Shown piece by piece: positions 24,799 to 32,156 of a stretch of DNA of 38,288 nucleotides. The stretch comes from an uncultured Clostridia bacterium. GTDB taxonomy: Bacteria; Bacillota; Clostridia; TANB77; CAG-465. Position 1 is the stretch's first letter, and each line of letters begins with the position of its first letter. The position numbers were made by a program, and so were the translations under genes. The stretch spans positions 1-38,288 of the forward strand of contig CALXBV010000071.1 of the NCBI GenBank assembly GCA_944386635.1. Direction: 5' to 3'. The notes under the pieces are model-generated. The model was given only the letters and a program-made list of their open reading frames with translations. It was not told the DNA's origin and made no database searches.

Positions 24799-26262
24799 TT
24801 ATTGAATATTTTTATCTGGCATTTCTTTTGCTATTTCTCTTACAACTTCTCTATCATCAAAATGTAATTTTTTGTTTTTTTCAACCTCTTGATATGTTTC
24901 ATGACCTTTTCCAGCTATTATAATTACATCACTTTTCCAAGCAATTCTCATTGCAAATTTTATTGCTTGACGTCTATTTTCTATCGATTTATATAATCCT
25001 CTTGTCTGTTTTATTCCACTTTCTATATCCTTTATTATCTCTAAAGGTTTTTCATTTCTAGGGTTATCTGATGTTATAACCGTAAAATCCGCAAGTCTAC
25101 CAGCAACTTCTCCCATCATTGCCCTTTTAGCTTTATCTCTATCTCCTCCACATCCAAATACACAAATTACTCTTCCTCTTGTATATTTTTTTGCAGATGA
25201 TAGTATTGCTTCAAGACTTGATGGTGTATGTGCATAATCTATTATAACTGTAAATGTCTTATTCAAATCTATAACTTCATTTCTACCAGGAACTTTTACA
25301 GCAGCTAAAGCAGCAAGTATTGAGTCCATCTGAGCTCCAAATAAACTACAAACTCCAATAGCAGCTAATGCATTATATACAGTAAATCTACCAGGTATAT
25401 TTATTCTTATTGTTTCCAACATTTTATTAATATACATCTTAAATTCAACAAAAGATGGATTAACTCTTACATCTGTTGCAGTTAAATCTACATCATTATC
25501 AAGTCCAAATGTAGCCACCTTTGTATGTATCATTTTCATAAGTTTTGGAGCATATATATCATCACCATTAATAATTGCAAAATCTGATACTTCAAATAAT
25601 TTAGCTTTAGCTTTTAAATACTCATCCATTGTCTTATGAAAATCTAAATGATCTTCTGATAAATTTGTAAACACACCAACTATAAATTTTATCCCATATA
25701 CTCTATTTAATTCTAAAGCATGAGATGAAACTTCCATTACCACATATTCCATTCCCGCATCTACCATTCTCGCAAGTAGTGCTTGTAAATCTAATGATTC
25801 TGGTGATGTTCTACTAGATTCTTCAACTTTATTTGCATATGTATTACATATAGTTCCAATCATTCCGATTTTTTTACCTGATGCAAGCATTATATCTCTT
25901 ATCATATAGGCTGTAGTAGTCTTACCTTTAGTTCCAGTAATACCAATTATTTTTAATTTTCTAGCAGGATTTCCATAATATGTTGCAGCCATTATAGCAA
26001 GCGTAATTCTTGAATCTTCTACCTCAATATATGTAATTTCATCTTTTTTTTCAATTTCTTCTTGTGTAACTATCGCAACAGCACCTTTGTCTATTGCTTC
26101 CTCCACATATTTATTACCATCTTCTTTATATCCATTTATTGCAACAAATATATCACCTTTGGTAATTTTTTTAGAATTATACTCAATTTTATTTATTTCT
26201 ATATTTGTATTTCCACTAACTTTAACATTTGTTAAATTTTCTATTAAATATTGTAAAAGCAT
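24799..26262 (-). CDS. murE: UDP-MurNAc-L-Ala-D-Glu:meso-diaminopimelate ligase MurE
   Basis: A 487-residue Mur ligase with ATP motif GITGTKGKTTTAYM (near residues 106-118), the carbamylated-lysine region KAKAKLFEVS, central YAHTPSSLEAIL and C-terminal D399-N-P-R-N-E404. DNPRNE is the signature of meso-diaminopimelate-adding enzymes; lysine-adding MurE has a different motif. The peptidoglycan is therefore probably DAP-type. GGAGG is 7 nt before the ATG. A separate promoter with a BlaI-like operator lies in the 58-nt gap after the PBP gene, so murE and the genes after it may have their own control. Confidence 0.97.
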   Translation of the reverse strand: MLLQYLIENLTNVKVSGNTNIEINKIEYNSKKITKGDIFVAINGYKEDGNKYVEEAIDKGAVAIVTQEEIEKKDEITYIEVEDSRITLAIMAATYYGNPARKLKIIGITGTKGKTTTAYMIRDIMLASGKKIGMIGTICNTYANKVEESSRTSPESLDLQALLARMVDAGMEYVVMEVSSHALELNRVYGIKFIVGVFTNLSEDHLDFHKTMDEYLKAKAKLFEVSDFAIINGDDIYAPKLMKMIHTKVATFGLDNDVDLTATDVRVNPSFVEFKMYINKMLETIRINIPGRFTVYNALAAIGVCSLFGAQMDSILAALAAVKVPGRNEVIDLNKTFTVIIDYAHTPSSLEAILSSAKKYTRGRVICVFGCGGDRDKAKRAMMGEVAGRLADFTVITSDNPRNEKPLEIIKDIESGIKQTRGLYKSIENRRQAIKFAMRIAWKSDVIIIAGKGHETYQEVEKNKKLHFDDREVVREIAKEMPDKNIQ

Positions 26263-26286
26263 AATAAGCCTCCATTCTGATTAATT

Positions 26287-26315
26287 ATTATATCATACTT
26301 ATGTTACAGTTGCAA
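26287..26315 (-). promoter_or_regulatory. murE promoter overlapping a BlaI-like operator
   Basis: On the minus strand TTGCAA (26310-26315), an exact 17-bp spacer and TATAAT (26287-26292), 25 nt before the murE ATG. The -35 box is the first half of TTGCAACTGTAA (26304-26315), which matches the operator TTACAACTGTAA at the blaI promoter in 11 of 12 positions. A bound BlaI dimer would hide the -35 box. Confidence 0.6.
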
Positions 26316-26320
26316 ATTAA

Positions 26321-28501
26321 TTATGGTAGCTCACTTAAATCGTCTACACACTTTATAGTAACGATGGAGCCTTTTTCAATTTCTTCTTGCGGTGTAACAT
26401 CCTGCGTCAGTACATATCCTGTTCCTTCCACTCTTACATTAAGACCTACACTTCTAAATGCCGCAGTAGCTTGTGCACTACTTAAGTTTCTAACATCAGG
26501 AACACTCACCTTTTGTACATCTTCTCCTTCTCTATACACCATTATACTAGAACCCGCTACTAAAGAAGCGCCACTTTTAGGAACTTGATTAGTTATAATT
26601 GTATCACCTGAAAGCTCTGAAGCTGTATTTAGAGTAAATCCACTTTCTTCTACTATACTTTTTGCTTCATCAAAAGTTTTGCCAATTATGTTAGGTATTA
26701 CTACCTCATTACTTTCTGTCTCTTCTACAGTATAGTCTGTTTGAATGTCCATATATTTTAATACTTCATCTATTATAGAACTAACAACTGGACCACAAAT
26801 TGTAGCACCACCATGACCAGATGGGCCCTTAGGATCATATAAATTCATTACAACTACTATTTCTGGATTACTTGCCGGACCTATTCCCACAAATCCTGCC
26901 AAATATTTTGTATTATCTCCTCTTCCATTTTCACCTGTAGCTGTTTTTCCAGCAATCTGATAATCTGAAATTTTAGCAGATTTCGCTGTTCCAAAATTAA
27001 CTGTATCAACAAGAGCACTCATTATATCTGATGCTGTTTGCTCAGACATTATTTGTTTTAAAACTTTTGATTCTATTTGCTCATCATAATTTCCTGAACT
27101 ACTCTTTATTTCCTTTACAACGTATGGCTTTACTAAATATCCACCATTTGCCACCGCACAATAATTTACTGCGGTTTGTAATGTTGTTATCTGTATAGTC
27201 TGACCAAATGAAGAAGTAGCTAAATCTACATCTGTCATAGTTGACTCATTATGCATTATACCAGTAGCTTCACCTGGTAGATCAATTCCTGTCTTTGAAT
27301 CTAAATTAAATGCTCTAATGTATTTCATAAATGCTGGTATTCCCATTTTTTGAGATACTTGCATGAATACAGGATTACATGAATTCATAATTCCCTCTCT
27401 TAATGATTCACTTCCATGAGGATTATAATATCTCCAACATTTTATAGTCCAAGTTCCAACATTCATTTGTCCAGCACAATAAAATACTTTATCGTCTATA
27501 TTTACTATATTCTCTTCAAGGGCCGCAGTAGCAGTAATAAGTTTAAATGTAGAACCTGGCTCTTGAGTATCTGATATTGCCTTATTTCTCCACATTTGAT
27601 TTAAAGCATCACTTTTTTGAGCAGTAGTCATAGAATCCCATTGGGATTTTAATTCATCTGTATTTGGTGTAAATGGATCATTAGGATCAAATGTTGGATA
27701 ATTTGCCATTGCAAGTACTTCACCTGTTGATGGTCTCATTATAACTATACTACCATATTCAGCTATATTTTCTTCAACAGCCTTACTCAAATACTTCTCT
27801 ACAATTGATTGTATTGTAGCATCAACTGTAAGTACAATGTCTTTTCCATCTTCTGCTGCTATGTATTGTTCTTGCGTAAAAGGTGTCTCTCTTCCGCTAC
27901 CATCAAAACTTGCTACAATCTTTCCTGGTGTACCAGATAAATCTTCATCATAGTATGATTCTACTCCTGCGAGTCCTTGATTATCTGTACCTACAAATCC
28001 TAATACATGAGACAACAATGTGCCATAAGGATATATTCTTAGCATATCTTCGTCTACACTTATTCCTGTTATATCATTTCCATCTATATATTCTAACAAC
28101 TTTTGAGCTGTTTCTTGATCAACTTTTGTTGCTAAAGTTACACTAGAAACATTTTTTTGTAATTTTGTTAATATCTCGTCTTTATCTTCTCCTAAAATTT
28201 CAGCAATATTGGTAGCAATATCTTCTTTATTATCTTTAGATACACTATTAGGTACTGCAGTTACTATATTAGTAGATATACTTTGTGCAAGTATTCTTTC
28301 ACCAGTCGCATCATATATAGTTCCCCTTTTAGGCTCTACACTTTTACTTCTTGTTTGTTGAGCATAGGCTTTTTGAGAATAATAGTCTGTTTTTACTATT
28401 TGTATATATAATAGCCTAACTATTAATAAAACAGCTACACTAATGCATGCTATCATCATTATAAGTACTCTTTTTTGACTATTTACACTAACATATGACA
28501 C
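26321..28501 (-). CDS. Class B penicillin-binding protein with PASTA domains (SpoVD/PBP2B/FtsI type)
   Basis: A 726-residue transpeptidase. One membrane helix (about residues 12-34) is followed by the PBP dimerisation domain, then the transpeptidase domain with S317-T-F-K320, S374-C-N376 and K519-T-A521. Two PASTA domains end the protein (about 595-660 and 665-726). Class B PBPs crosslink septal or spore peptidoglycan with an FtsW/SpoVE partner, here encoded downstream. The third motif is KTA rather than KTG. The start is GTG at 28501: AGAGGTGA lies 5 nt before it, and the frame upstream to a TTG at 28537 only passes through an inverted repeat. Two PASTA copies favour PBP2B-like over SpoVD, but the two cannot be separated surely. 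Confidence 0.93.
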   Translation of the reverse strand: MSYVSVNSQKRVLIMMIACISVAVLLIVRLLYIQIVKTDYYSQKAYAQQTRSKSVEPKRGTIYDATGERILAQSISTNIVTAVPNSVSKDNKEDIATNIAEILGEDKDEILTKLQKNVSSVTLATKVDQETAQKLLEYIDGNDITGISVDEDMLRIYPYGTLLSHVLGFVGTDNQGLAGVESYYDEDLSGTPGKIVASFDGSGRETPFTQEQYIAAEDGKDIVLTVDATIQSIVEKYLSKAVEENIAEYGSIVIMRPSTGEVLAMANYPTFDPNDPFTPNTDELKSQWDSMTTAQKSDALNQMWRNKAISDTQEPGSTFKLITATAALEENIVNIDDKVFYCAGQMNVGTWTIKCWRYYNPHGSESLREGIMNSCNPVFMQVSQKMGIPAFMKYIRAFNLDSKTGIDLPGEATGIMHNESTMTDVDLATSSFGQTIQITTLQTAVNYCAVANGGYLVKPYVVKEIKSSSGNYDEQIESKVLKQIMSEQTASDIMSALVDTVNFGTAKSAKISDYQIAGKTATGENGRGDNTKYLAGFVGIGPASNPEIVVVMNLYDPKGPSGHGGATICGPVVSSIIDEVLKYMDIQTDYTVEETESNEVVIPNIIGKTFDEAKSIVEESGFTLNTASELSGDTIITNQVPKSGASLVAGSSIMVYREGEDVQKVSVPDVRNLSSAQATAAFRSVGLNVRVEGTGYVLTQDVTPQEEIEKGSIVTIKCVDDLSELP

Positions 28502-28524
28502 ACTCTCACCTCTTTTCAAAGATA

Positions 28525-28580
28525 ATAACCAAGACAAACAAAAGCCCTACTACATAATACTTAAAATTTGTCTTGGTTAT
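28525..28580. repeat. Perfect 14-bp inverted repeat between ftsL and the PBP gene
   Basis: ATAACCAAGACAAA (28525-28538) and its exact reverse complement (28567-28580) flank a 28-nt spacer. It lies in the 87-nt gap after ftsL. Neither side has a T-run, so it is not an ordinary terminator. In the transcript it would be a long stem just before the PBP ribosome site. Confidence 0.8.
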
Positions 28581-28588
28581 TCATAATT

Positions 28589-29089
28589 TTACAAAAATAT
28601 TCCTTTTATATAGTTAATAATTTTCTCAATAATAGAAGCTTCTTGATTTACTTGTACTTTGTTTAACTCCTGTGAAGTATCTATATATACAGTTTGACTA
28701 CTATCAGCTTTTTGCATTCCCAACTGCTGTTTAGCATATGCTTCAATAGAATTTAAATCTGTATTTTGATCTACCTCTATCTGAGCTGTAGATGCTTGCG
28801 AGGATACAACTTCTAAGTCTTTTTCTAATTTCTGAACCATAAGATTTTTCTCGTTAATTAGTCCAAACCTATAAGTAATAATCACAGACATTGTAAAGCC
28901 ACAAAGTATGAATGCTACCATAGAAGCATTTTTTCTTCTTTGCACTTGCTGTGCTCTTGCATAGTTTTTCTTAGATACATTTCTTTTTATAGTAGTATTA
29001 GTTTTTCTTTTTGGTATATCATCAGGTACTATTTGTCTTGCTGCAGAACCGTCTTGATAATACTGACTATTAATTCTTCTAGCTGGCAT
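28589..29089 (-). CDS. ftsL: Cell division protein FtsL-like
   Basis: A 166-residue bitopic protein: a basic cytoplasmic tail (about 1-58), one membrane helix (about 59-78), then a coiled coil (about 80-115, NEKNLMVQKLEKDLEVVSSQ) and a short DivIC-like end with SIEAYAKQQLGM. FtsL is a small scaffold that binds DivIC and DivIB at the septum. Sequence conservation is low in this family; the position between rsmH and the PBP gene decides the call. AGAGGTG lies about 10 nt before the ATG. Confidence 0.85.
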   Translation of the reverse strand: MPARRINSQYYQDGSAARQIVPDDIPKRKTNTTIKRNVSKKNYARAQQVQRRKNASMVAFILCGFTMSVIITYRFGLINEKNLMVQKLEKDLEVVSSQASTAQIEVDQNTDLNSIEAYAKQQLGMQKADSSQTVYIDTSQELNKVQVNQEASIIEKIINYIKGIFL

Positions 29090-29164
29090 CTATACTTTTC
29101 ACCTCTTTTTCTATAAAATACCATTACTATTACTACATAAAATACTACATTTATTTTACATCTA

Positions 29165-30103
29165 TTATTTTACTATTCTCTCAAACACCCTAAGCTTAGC
29201 ACTCCTTGCTCTAGGATTTTCTTTTAATTCCTCTTCAGTTGAAACTATAGGCTTTTTATTAACTATTCTTCCATATGATTTATAATTACAAACGCATACA
29301 GGAAAATCTTTTGGACATGTACACCTGCCCTCCATCTCCTCATAAGCATGTTTTACAATTTTATCTTCTAGAGAATGAAATGTTATAATCGCAAGTCTTC
29401 CACCATCATTTAAAGATAAAATGCTATCCATTACTGCTTGTTTAAGTTTTTCTAATTCTTGATTTACTTCTATTCTTATAGCCTGAAATACTCTTTTTGC
29501 AGGATGCTGCTTTTCATTTAAAGCTCTTGCAGGCATAGCACTTTTTATAATATCTACAAGTTCAAAAGTAGTTTCAATCTTTTTTTGTTCTCGTGCCTGG
29601 CATATTTTCTTTGCTATTTGTTTCGAGTATCTTTCCTCACCATAATTTAAAAAGATTCTATATAACTTATCTTCATCATAACCATTTACGACTTCATATG
29701 CACTAAGCTTATCTTCTCTATTCATTCTCATATCTAGCTTTGCATCATGCATGTAACTAAAACCTCTATCGGCTTCATCTAATTGATATGAAGATACACC
29801 AAGATCTAATAATATTCCATCTACATGATATATTTTTAATTCATTTAATATATTAATAATATTTGCATGATTATCATGGATAGCTTTAAAATTTTTAAAC
29901 TCTTTTAATTTTTCACTTGCTGCATTTATAGCATCCATATCACGATCTATTCCAATTAACATGCCAGTGTTGTTTAATTTTTTCAATATATAATATGAGT
30001 GTCCACCGCCACCAAGCGTGCCATCAACATATATACCATTTTCCTTTATATTTAAATTTTCTATACATTCATTTAATAATACCGATCTATGTTTAAATTC
30101 CAT
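29165..30103 (-). CDS. rsmH: 16S rRNA (cytosine(1402)-N4)-methyltransferase RsmH
   Basis: A 312-residue SAM-dependent methyltransferase. The SAM loop is YVDGTLGGGGHSYYIL (near residues 24-39). Further marks are GILLDLGVSSYQLDEADRGFS, RVFQAIRIEVNQEL and the C-terminal RAIITFHSLEDKIVKHA-like segment followed by a cysteine-rich CTCPKDFPVCVC and ENPRARSAKLR. It methylates N4 of C1402 in the ribosomal P site. ACGAGG is 5 nt before the ATG. It is the second gene of the cluster after mraZ. Confidence 0.97.
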   Translation of the reverse strand: MEFKHRSVLLNECIENLNIKENGIYVDGTLGGGGHSYYILKKLNNTGMLIGIDRDMDAINAASEKLKEFKNFKAIHDNHANIINILNELKIYHVDGILLDLGVSSYQLDEADRGFSYMHDAKLDMRMNREDKLSAYEVVNGYDEDKLYRIFLNYGEERYSKQIAKKICQAREQKKIETTFELVDIIKSAMPARALNEKQHPAKRVFQAIRIEVNQELEKLKQAVMDSILSLNDGGRLAIITFHSLEDKIVKHAYEEMEGRCTCPKDFPVCVCNYKSYGRIVNKKPIVSTEEELKENPRARSAKLRVFERIVK

Positions 30104-30143
30104 TTTTACCTCGTTTAAATTACAGTTTTATTTAAATACTTTT

Positions 30144-30197
30144 ATCTTTTGTACATTTACTTTTTATCTTTAGTGCATTTTTAAATCTTTTGTATAT
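30144..30197. repeat. Three imperfect direct repeats between mraZ and rsmH
   Basis: On the minus strand the unit AT-G/A-Y-AC-W-AAAGAT occurs three times (plus-strand positions beginning 30144, 30166 and 30185; spacings 22 and 19 bp). Together they fill most of the 97-nt gap between the mraZ stop and the rsmH start. They could bind a regulator or be chance AT-rich similarity. Confidence 0.45.
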
Positions 30198-30200
30198 ATC

Positions 30201-30632
30201 CTAAATGCCTAAATTAGACATTTGAGATGCTATTTTTGAAACATCAAGAGAATCTGAATTTGTATATTTATTCCAATTATCACTACTCCATATTTCTACT
30301 CGTGTTGAAACTCCAACTATTACTACATCTTTTTGTATATTAGCATATTCTCTTAAATTTTGTGGTATATTAATTCTTCCTTGTTTATCTACTTCACATT
30401 CTGCTGCACCAGCAAAAAAGAATCTTACAAAACTTCTTGCATCCTGATTTGTTATAGGTAACTCCTTGAGCTTGTTTTCAAATGTTTGCCACTCGCTTTT
30501 AGAATATAGATATAGACAATTATCTAAGCCTTTAGTAACTACAAATGATTGTCCTAAATCTTCTCTAAATTTTGATGGTACACTTACTCTTCCCTTAGTA
30601 TCTACATTATGTCTATATTCACCTAACAACAT
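30201..30632 (-). CDS. mraZ: Transcriptional regulator MraZ
   Basis: A 143-residue protein made of two SpoVT/AbrB-like halves: [21 protein letters not shown] at the start and [22 protein letters not shown] in the middle (DxKGR and DxQGR motifs). MraZ forms rings that bind short direct repeats and represses the division cluster, including its own promoter. The start is ATG at 30632 with AGAGGTG 6-7 nt upstream. The longer frame to 30740 would translate through the promoter and the GTGG boxes. Confidence 0.96.
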   Translation of the reverse strand: MLLGEYRHNVDTKGRVSVPSKFREDLGQSFVVTKGLDNCLYLYSKSEWQTFENKLKELPITNQDARSFVRFFFAGAAECEVDKQGRINIPQNLREYANIQKDVVIVGVSTRVEIWSSDNWNKYTNSDSLDVSKIASQMSNLGI

Positions 30633-30648
30633 TTTGTACACCTCTTTT

Positions 30649-30672
30649 CCACACGTTACCACTATATACCAC
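30649..30672 (-). promoter_or_regulatory. Candidate MraZ operator: three GTGG boxes at 10-bp spacing
   Basis: On the minus strand GTGG occurs at 30669-30672, 30659-30662 and 30649-30652, exactly 10 bp apart, between the -10 box and the ribosome site. Escherichia coli MraZ binds TGGGN repeats separated by 5 nt (10-bp period) at the same place, so these TGG-N repeats are likely its site here. Confidence 0.65.
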
Positions 30673-30681
30673 TTCACATTT

Positions 30682-30710
30682 ATTCTATTATAAATAAAAA
30701 TAAAAATCAA
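30682..30710 (-). promoter_or_regulatory. Candidate promoter of the dcw cluster
   Basis: TTGATT (30705-30710), 17-bp spacer, TAGAAT (30682-30687) on the minus strand. An overlapping TATAAT lies 5 bp upstream but at a poor distance. The expected transcript start near 30675 falls at the first GTGG box. Confidence 0.5.
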
Positions 30711-30855
30711 TAGTTTTAAATAAAAAATATTAAAAAACAAGCTACTTTTATCTACATTAGTTTACTTAATTAGTCAAAAATCTAAATGAATTTTTGTTAC
30801 AAAAAAGTTATTTTAATTTAACTCTATCGTTACATAGTGCATTATATAAAGTAAG

Positions 30856-30879
30856 TTTATGTATAAAAATTTACATAAA
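30856..30879. promoter_or_regulatory. 8-bp dyad upstream of mraZ
   Basis: TTTATGTA (30856-30863) and TACATAAA (30872-30879) are exact inverted copies separated by 8 nt. It lies 150 bp before the candidate promoter. The rest of 30711-30925 is AT-rich without a gene I can support. It may be an operator or chance. Confidence 0.35.
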
Positions 30880-30925
30880 TTTGTTTTATTATAGTAATAG
30901 TTTTGCAATCAAAATCAAAATAATT

Positions 30926-30953
30926 AAAAAAGTGGGGAATAGCCCCACTTTTT
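30926..30953 (-). terminator. Terminator after the cysteine desulfurase gene
   Basis: GTGGGG/CCCCAC with flanking A/T pairs gives a stem of at least 11 bp (30927-30937, 30943-30953) and a 5-nt loop. It is followed by a T-run on the minus strand and overlaps the stop codon at 30952. Confidence 0.9.
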
Positions 30954-32088
30954 AATTATTTTTTTTACTTCTAATAATATTTACACTTCTTTTTAAAATG
31001 TACACTATCTTATCCATTTCATACATTGTATTTTCTGAAGAAAGTGTTATTCTAAGAGCTGTGTTTTCCTGACCAATTGCTTTTAAAACATAAGATAATT
31101 CTTTAGTACTTGAATTACACGCACTTCCACCAGAGGCACATATTCCACTCATATCTAAAAATACCATAAGTTCTGAAGAATCAACTCCATCAATACTAAT
31201 ATTTAAATTACTATTTATCCTATAAGTATTATCTCCATTTATACTAATACCTTTTATTTCAGAATTTAGTCTATTATATAAATAATCTCTTAATGTTTTC
31301 TCTTTTTCATTGCAAGCATCTAAATTCTTAACAGTAATATCTAGAGCCTCTGCCATTCCTACAATTCCCGCAACGTTTTCAGTTCCAGGCCTAAGGCCTC
31401 TTTCTTGATGACCACCACAAAATAAATTATCTATACTTATATTATTTTTTAAATATAAAGCTCCTACTCCCTTTGGACCATTGAACTTATGTGCAGACAT
31501 TGTAAGAGCATCTATATTTGCTACATCTATTTTTAAATGTGGCATTGCTTGTACTGCATCAGTATGAAATATTATATTTTTTTCTTTTGCAATTTTTGCA
31601 ATTTCATCTATATTTTGTATAGTTCCAATTTCATTATTAACATACATAATTGATATTAATATAGTATCATTTCTTATTGCCTCTTTAACTTTTTTTACAT
31701 CAATTATACCATTTCTATCAGCTTTAATGTAAGTTATATCAAAACCTTCCATTTCAAGTTTCTTGCATGTATTTAAAACAGCTAAATGTTCAATATTAGA
31801 TGTTATAATATGCTTACCTTTATACATATACCTATGAGCTATACCTTGTATAGCAATATTATCTGATTCAGTACCAGATGCAGTAAAATATATTTCTTCA
31901 GGATCTGCATTTATACATTTAGCAATCTTTTTTCTGCTCTCCTCTATTGCCCTTTTTGATATTTTACCTAAATTATATGTCGTAGATGCATTACCATAAT
32001 TTTCTTTTAGATATGGTAGCATCTTATATAATACAGTTTCATTTAATTTTGTAGTAGAGCTATTATCCACATATATATATTCATTCAT
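30952..32088 (-). CDS. Cysteine desulfurase (NifS/IscS family)
   Basis: A 378-residue PLP enzyme releasing sulfur from cysteine as an enzyme persulfide. The N-terminus is YVDNSSTTKLNETVL. The PLP lysine is K201 in MSAHKFNGPKGVG, and the catalytic cysteine is C324 in ASGGSACNSST. The short active-site loop is of the IscS/NifS group. No IscU, ThiI or MnmA gene is adjacent, so the sulfur acceptor is open. The ATG at 32088 has AGGA about 10 nt upstream; a GTG three codons earlier overlaps that region. It follows the 616-residue protein by 68 nt with no terminator in between, so they may be cotranscribed. Confidence 0.92.
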   Translation of the reverse strand: MNEYIYVDNSSTTKLNETVLYKMLPYLKENYGNASTTYNLGKISKRAIEESRKKIAKCINADPEEIYFTASGTESDNIAIQGIAHRYMYKGKHIITSNIEHLAVLNTCKKLEMEGFDITYIKADRNGIIDVKKVKEAIRNDTILISIMYVNNEIGTIQNIDEIAKIAKEKNIIFHTDAVQAMPHLKIDVANIDALTMSAHKFNGPKGVGALYLKNNISIDNLFCGGHQERGLRPGTENVAGIVGMAEALDITVKNLDACNEKEKTLRDYLYNRLNSEIKGISINGDNTYRINSNLNISIDGVDSSELMVFLDMSGICASGGSACNSSTKELSYVLKAIGQENTALRITLSSENTMYEMDKIVYILKRSVNIIRSKKNN

Positions 32089-32156
32089 AAAAATCACATC
32101 CTATTTTATTTTATGAACTAATGCATATTTAGTGATATTAATATATAAATTTAATA

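Noticed and set aside
28502-28537. N-terminal extension of the PBP from a TTG codon
   Set aside because: No ribosome site before the TTG; the frame runs through the inverted repeat, and GTG at 28501 has a strong site.
30119-30130. TTACAGTTTTAT before rsmH as a third BlaI operator
   Set aside because: Only one half-site is intact and no promoter can be built around it; expected by chance in such AT-rich DNA.
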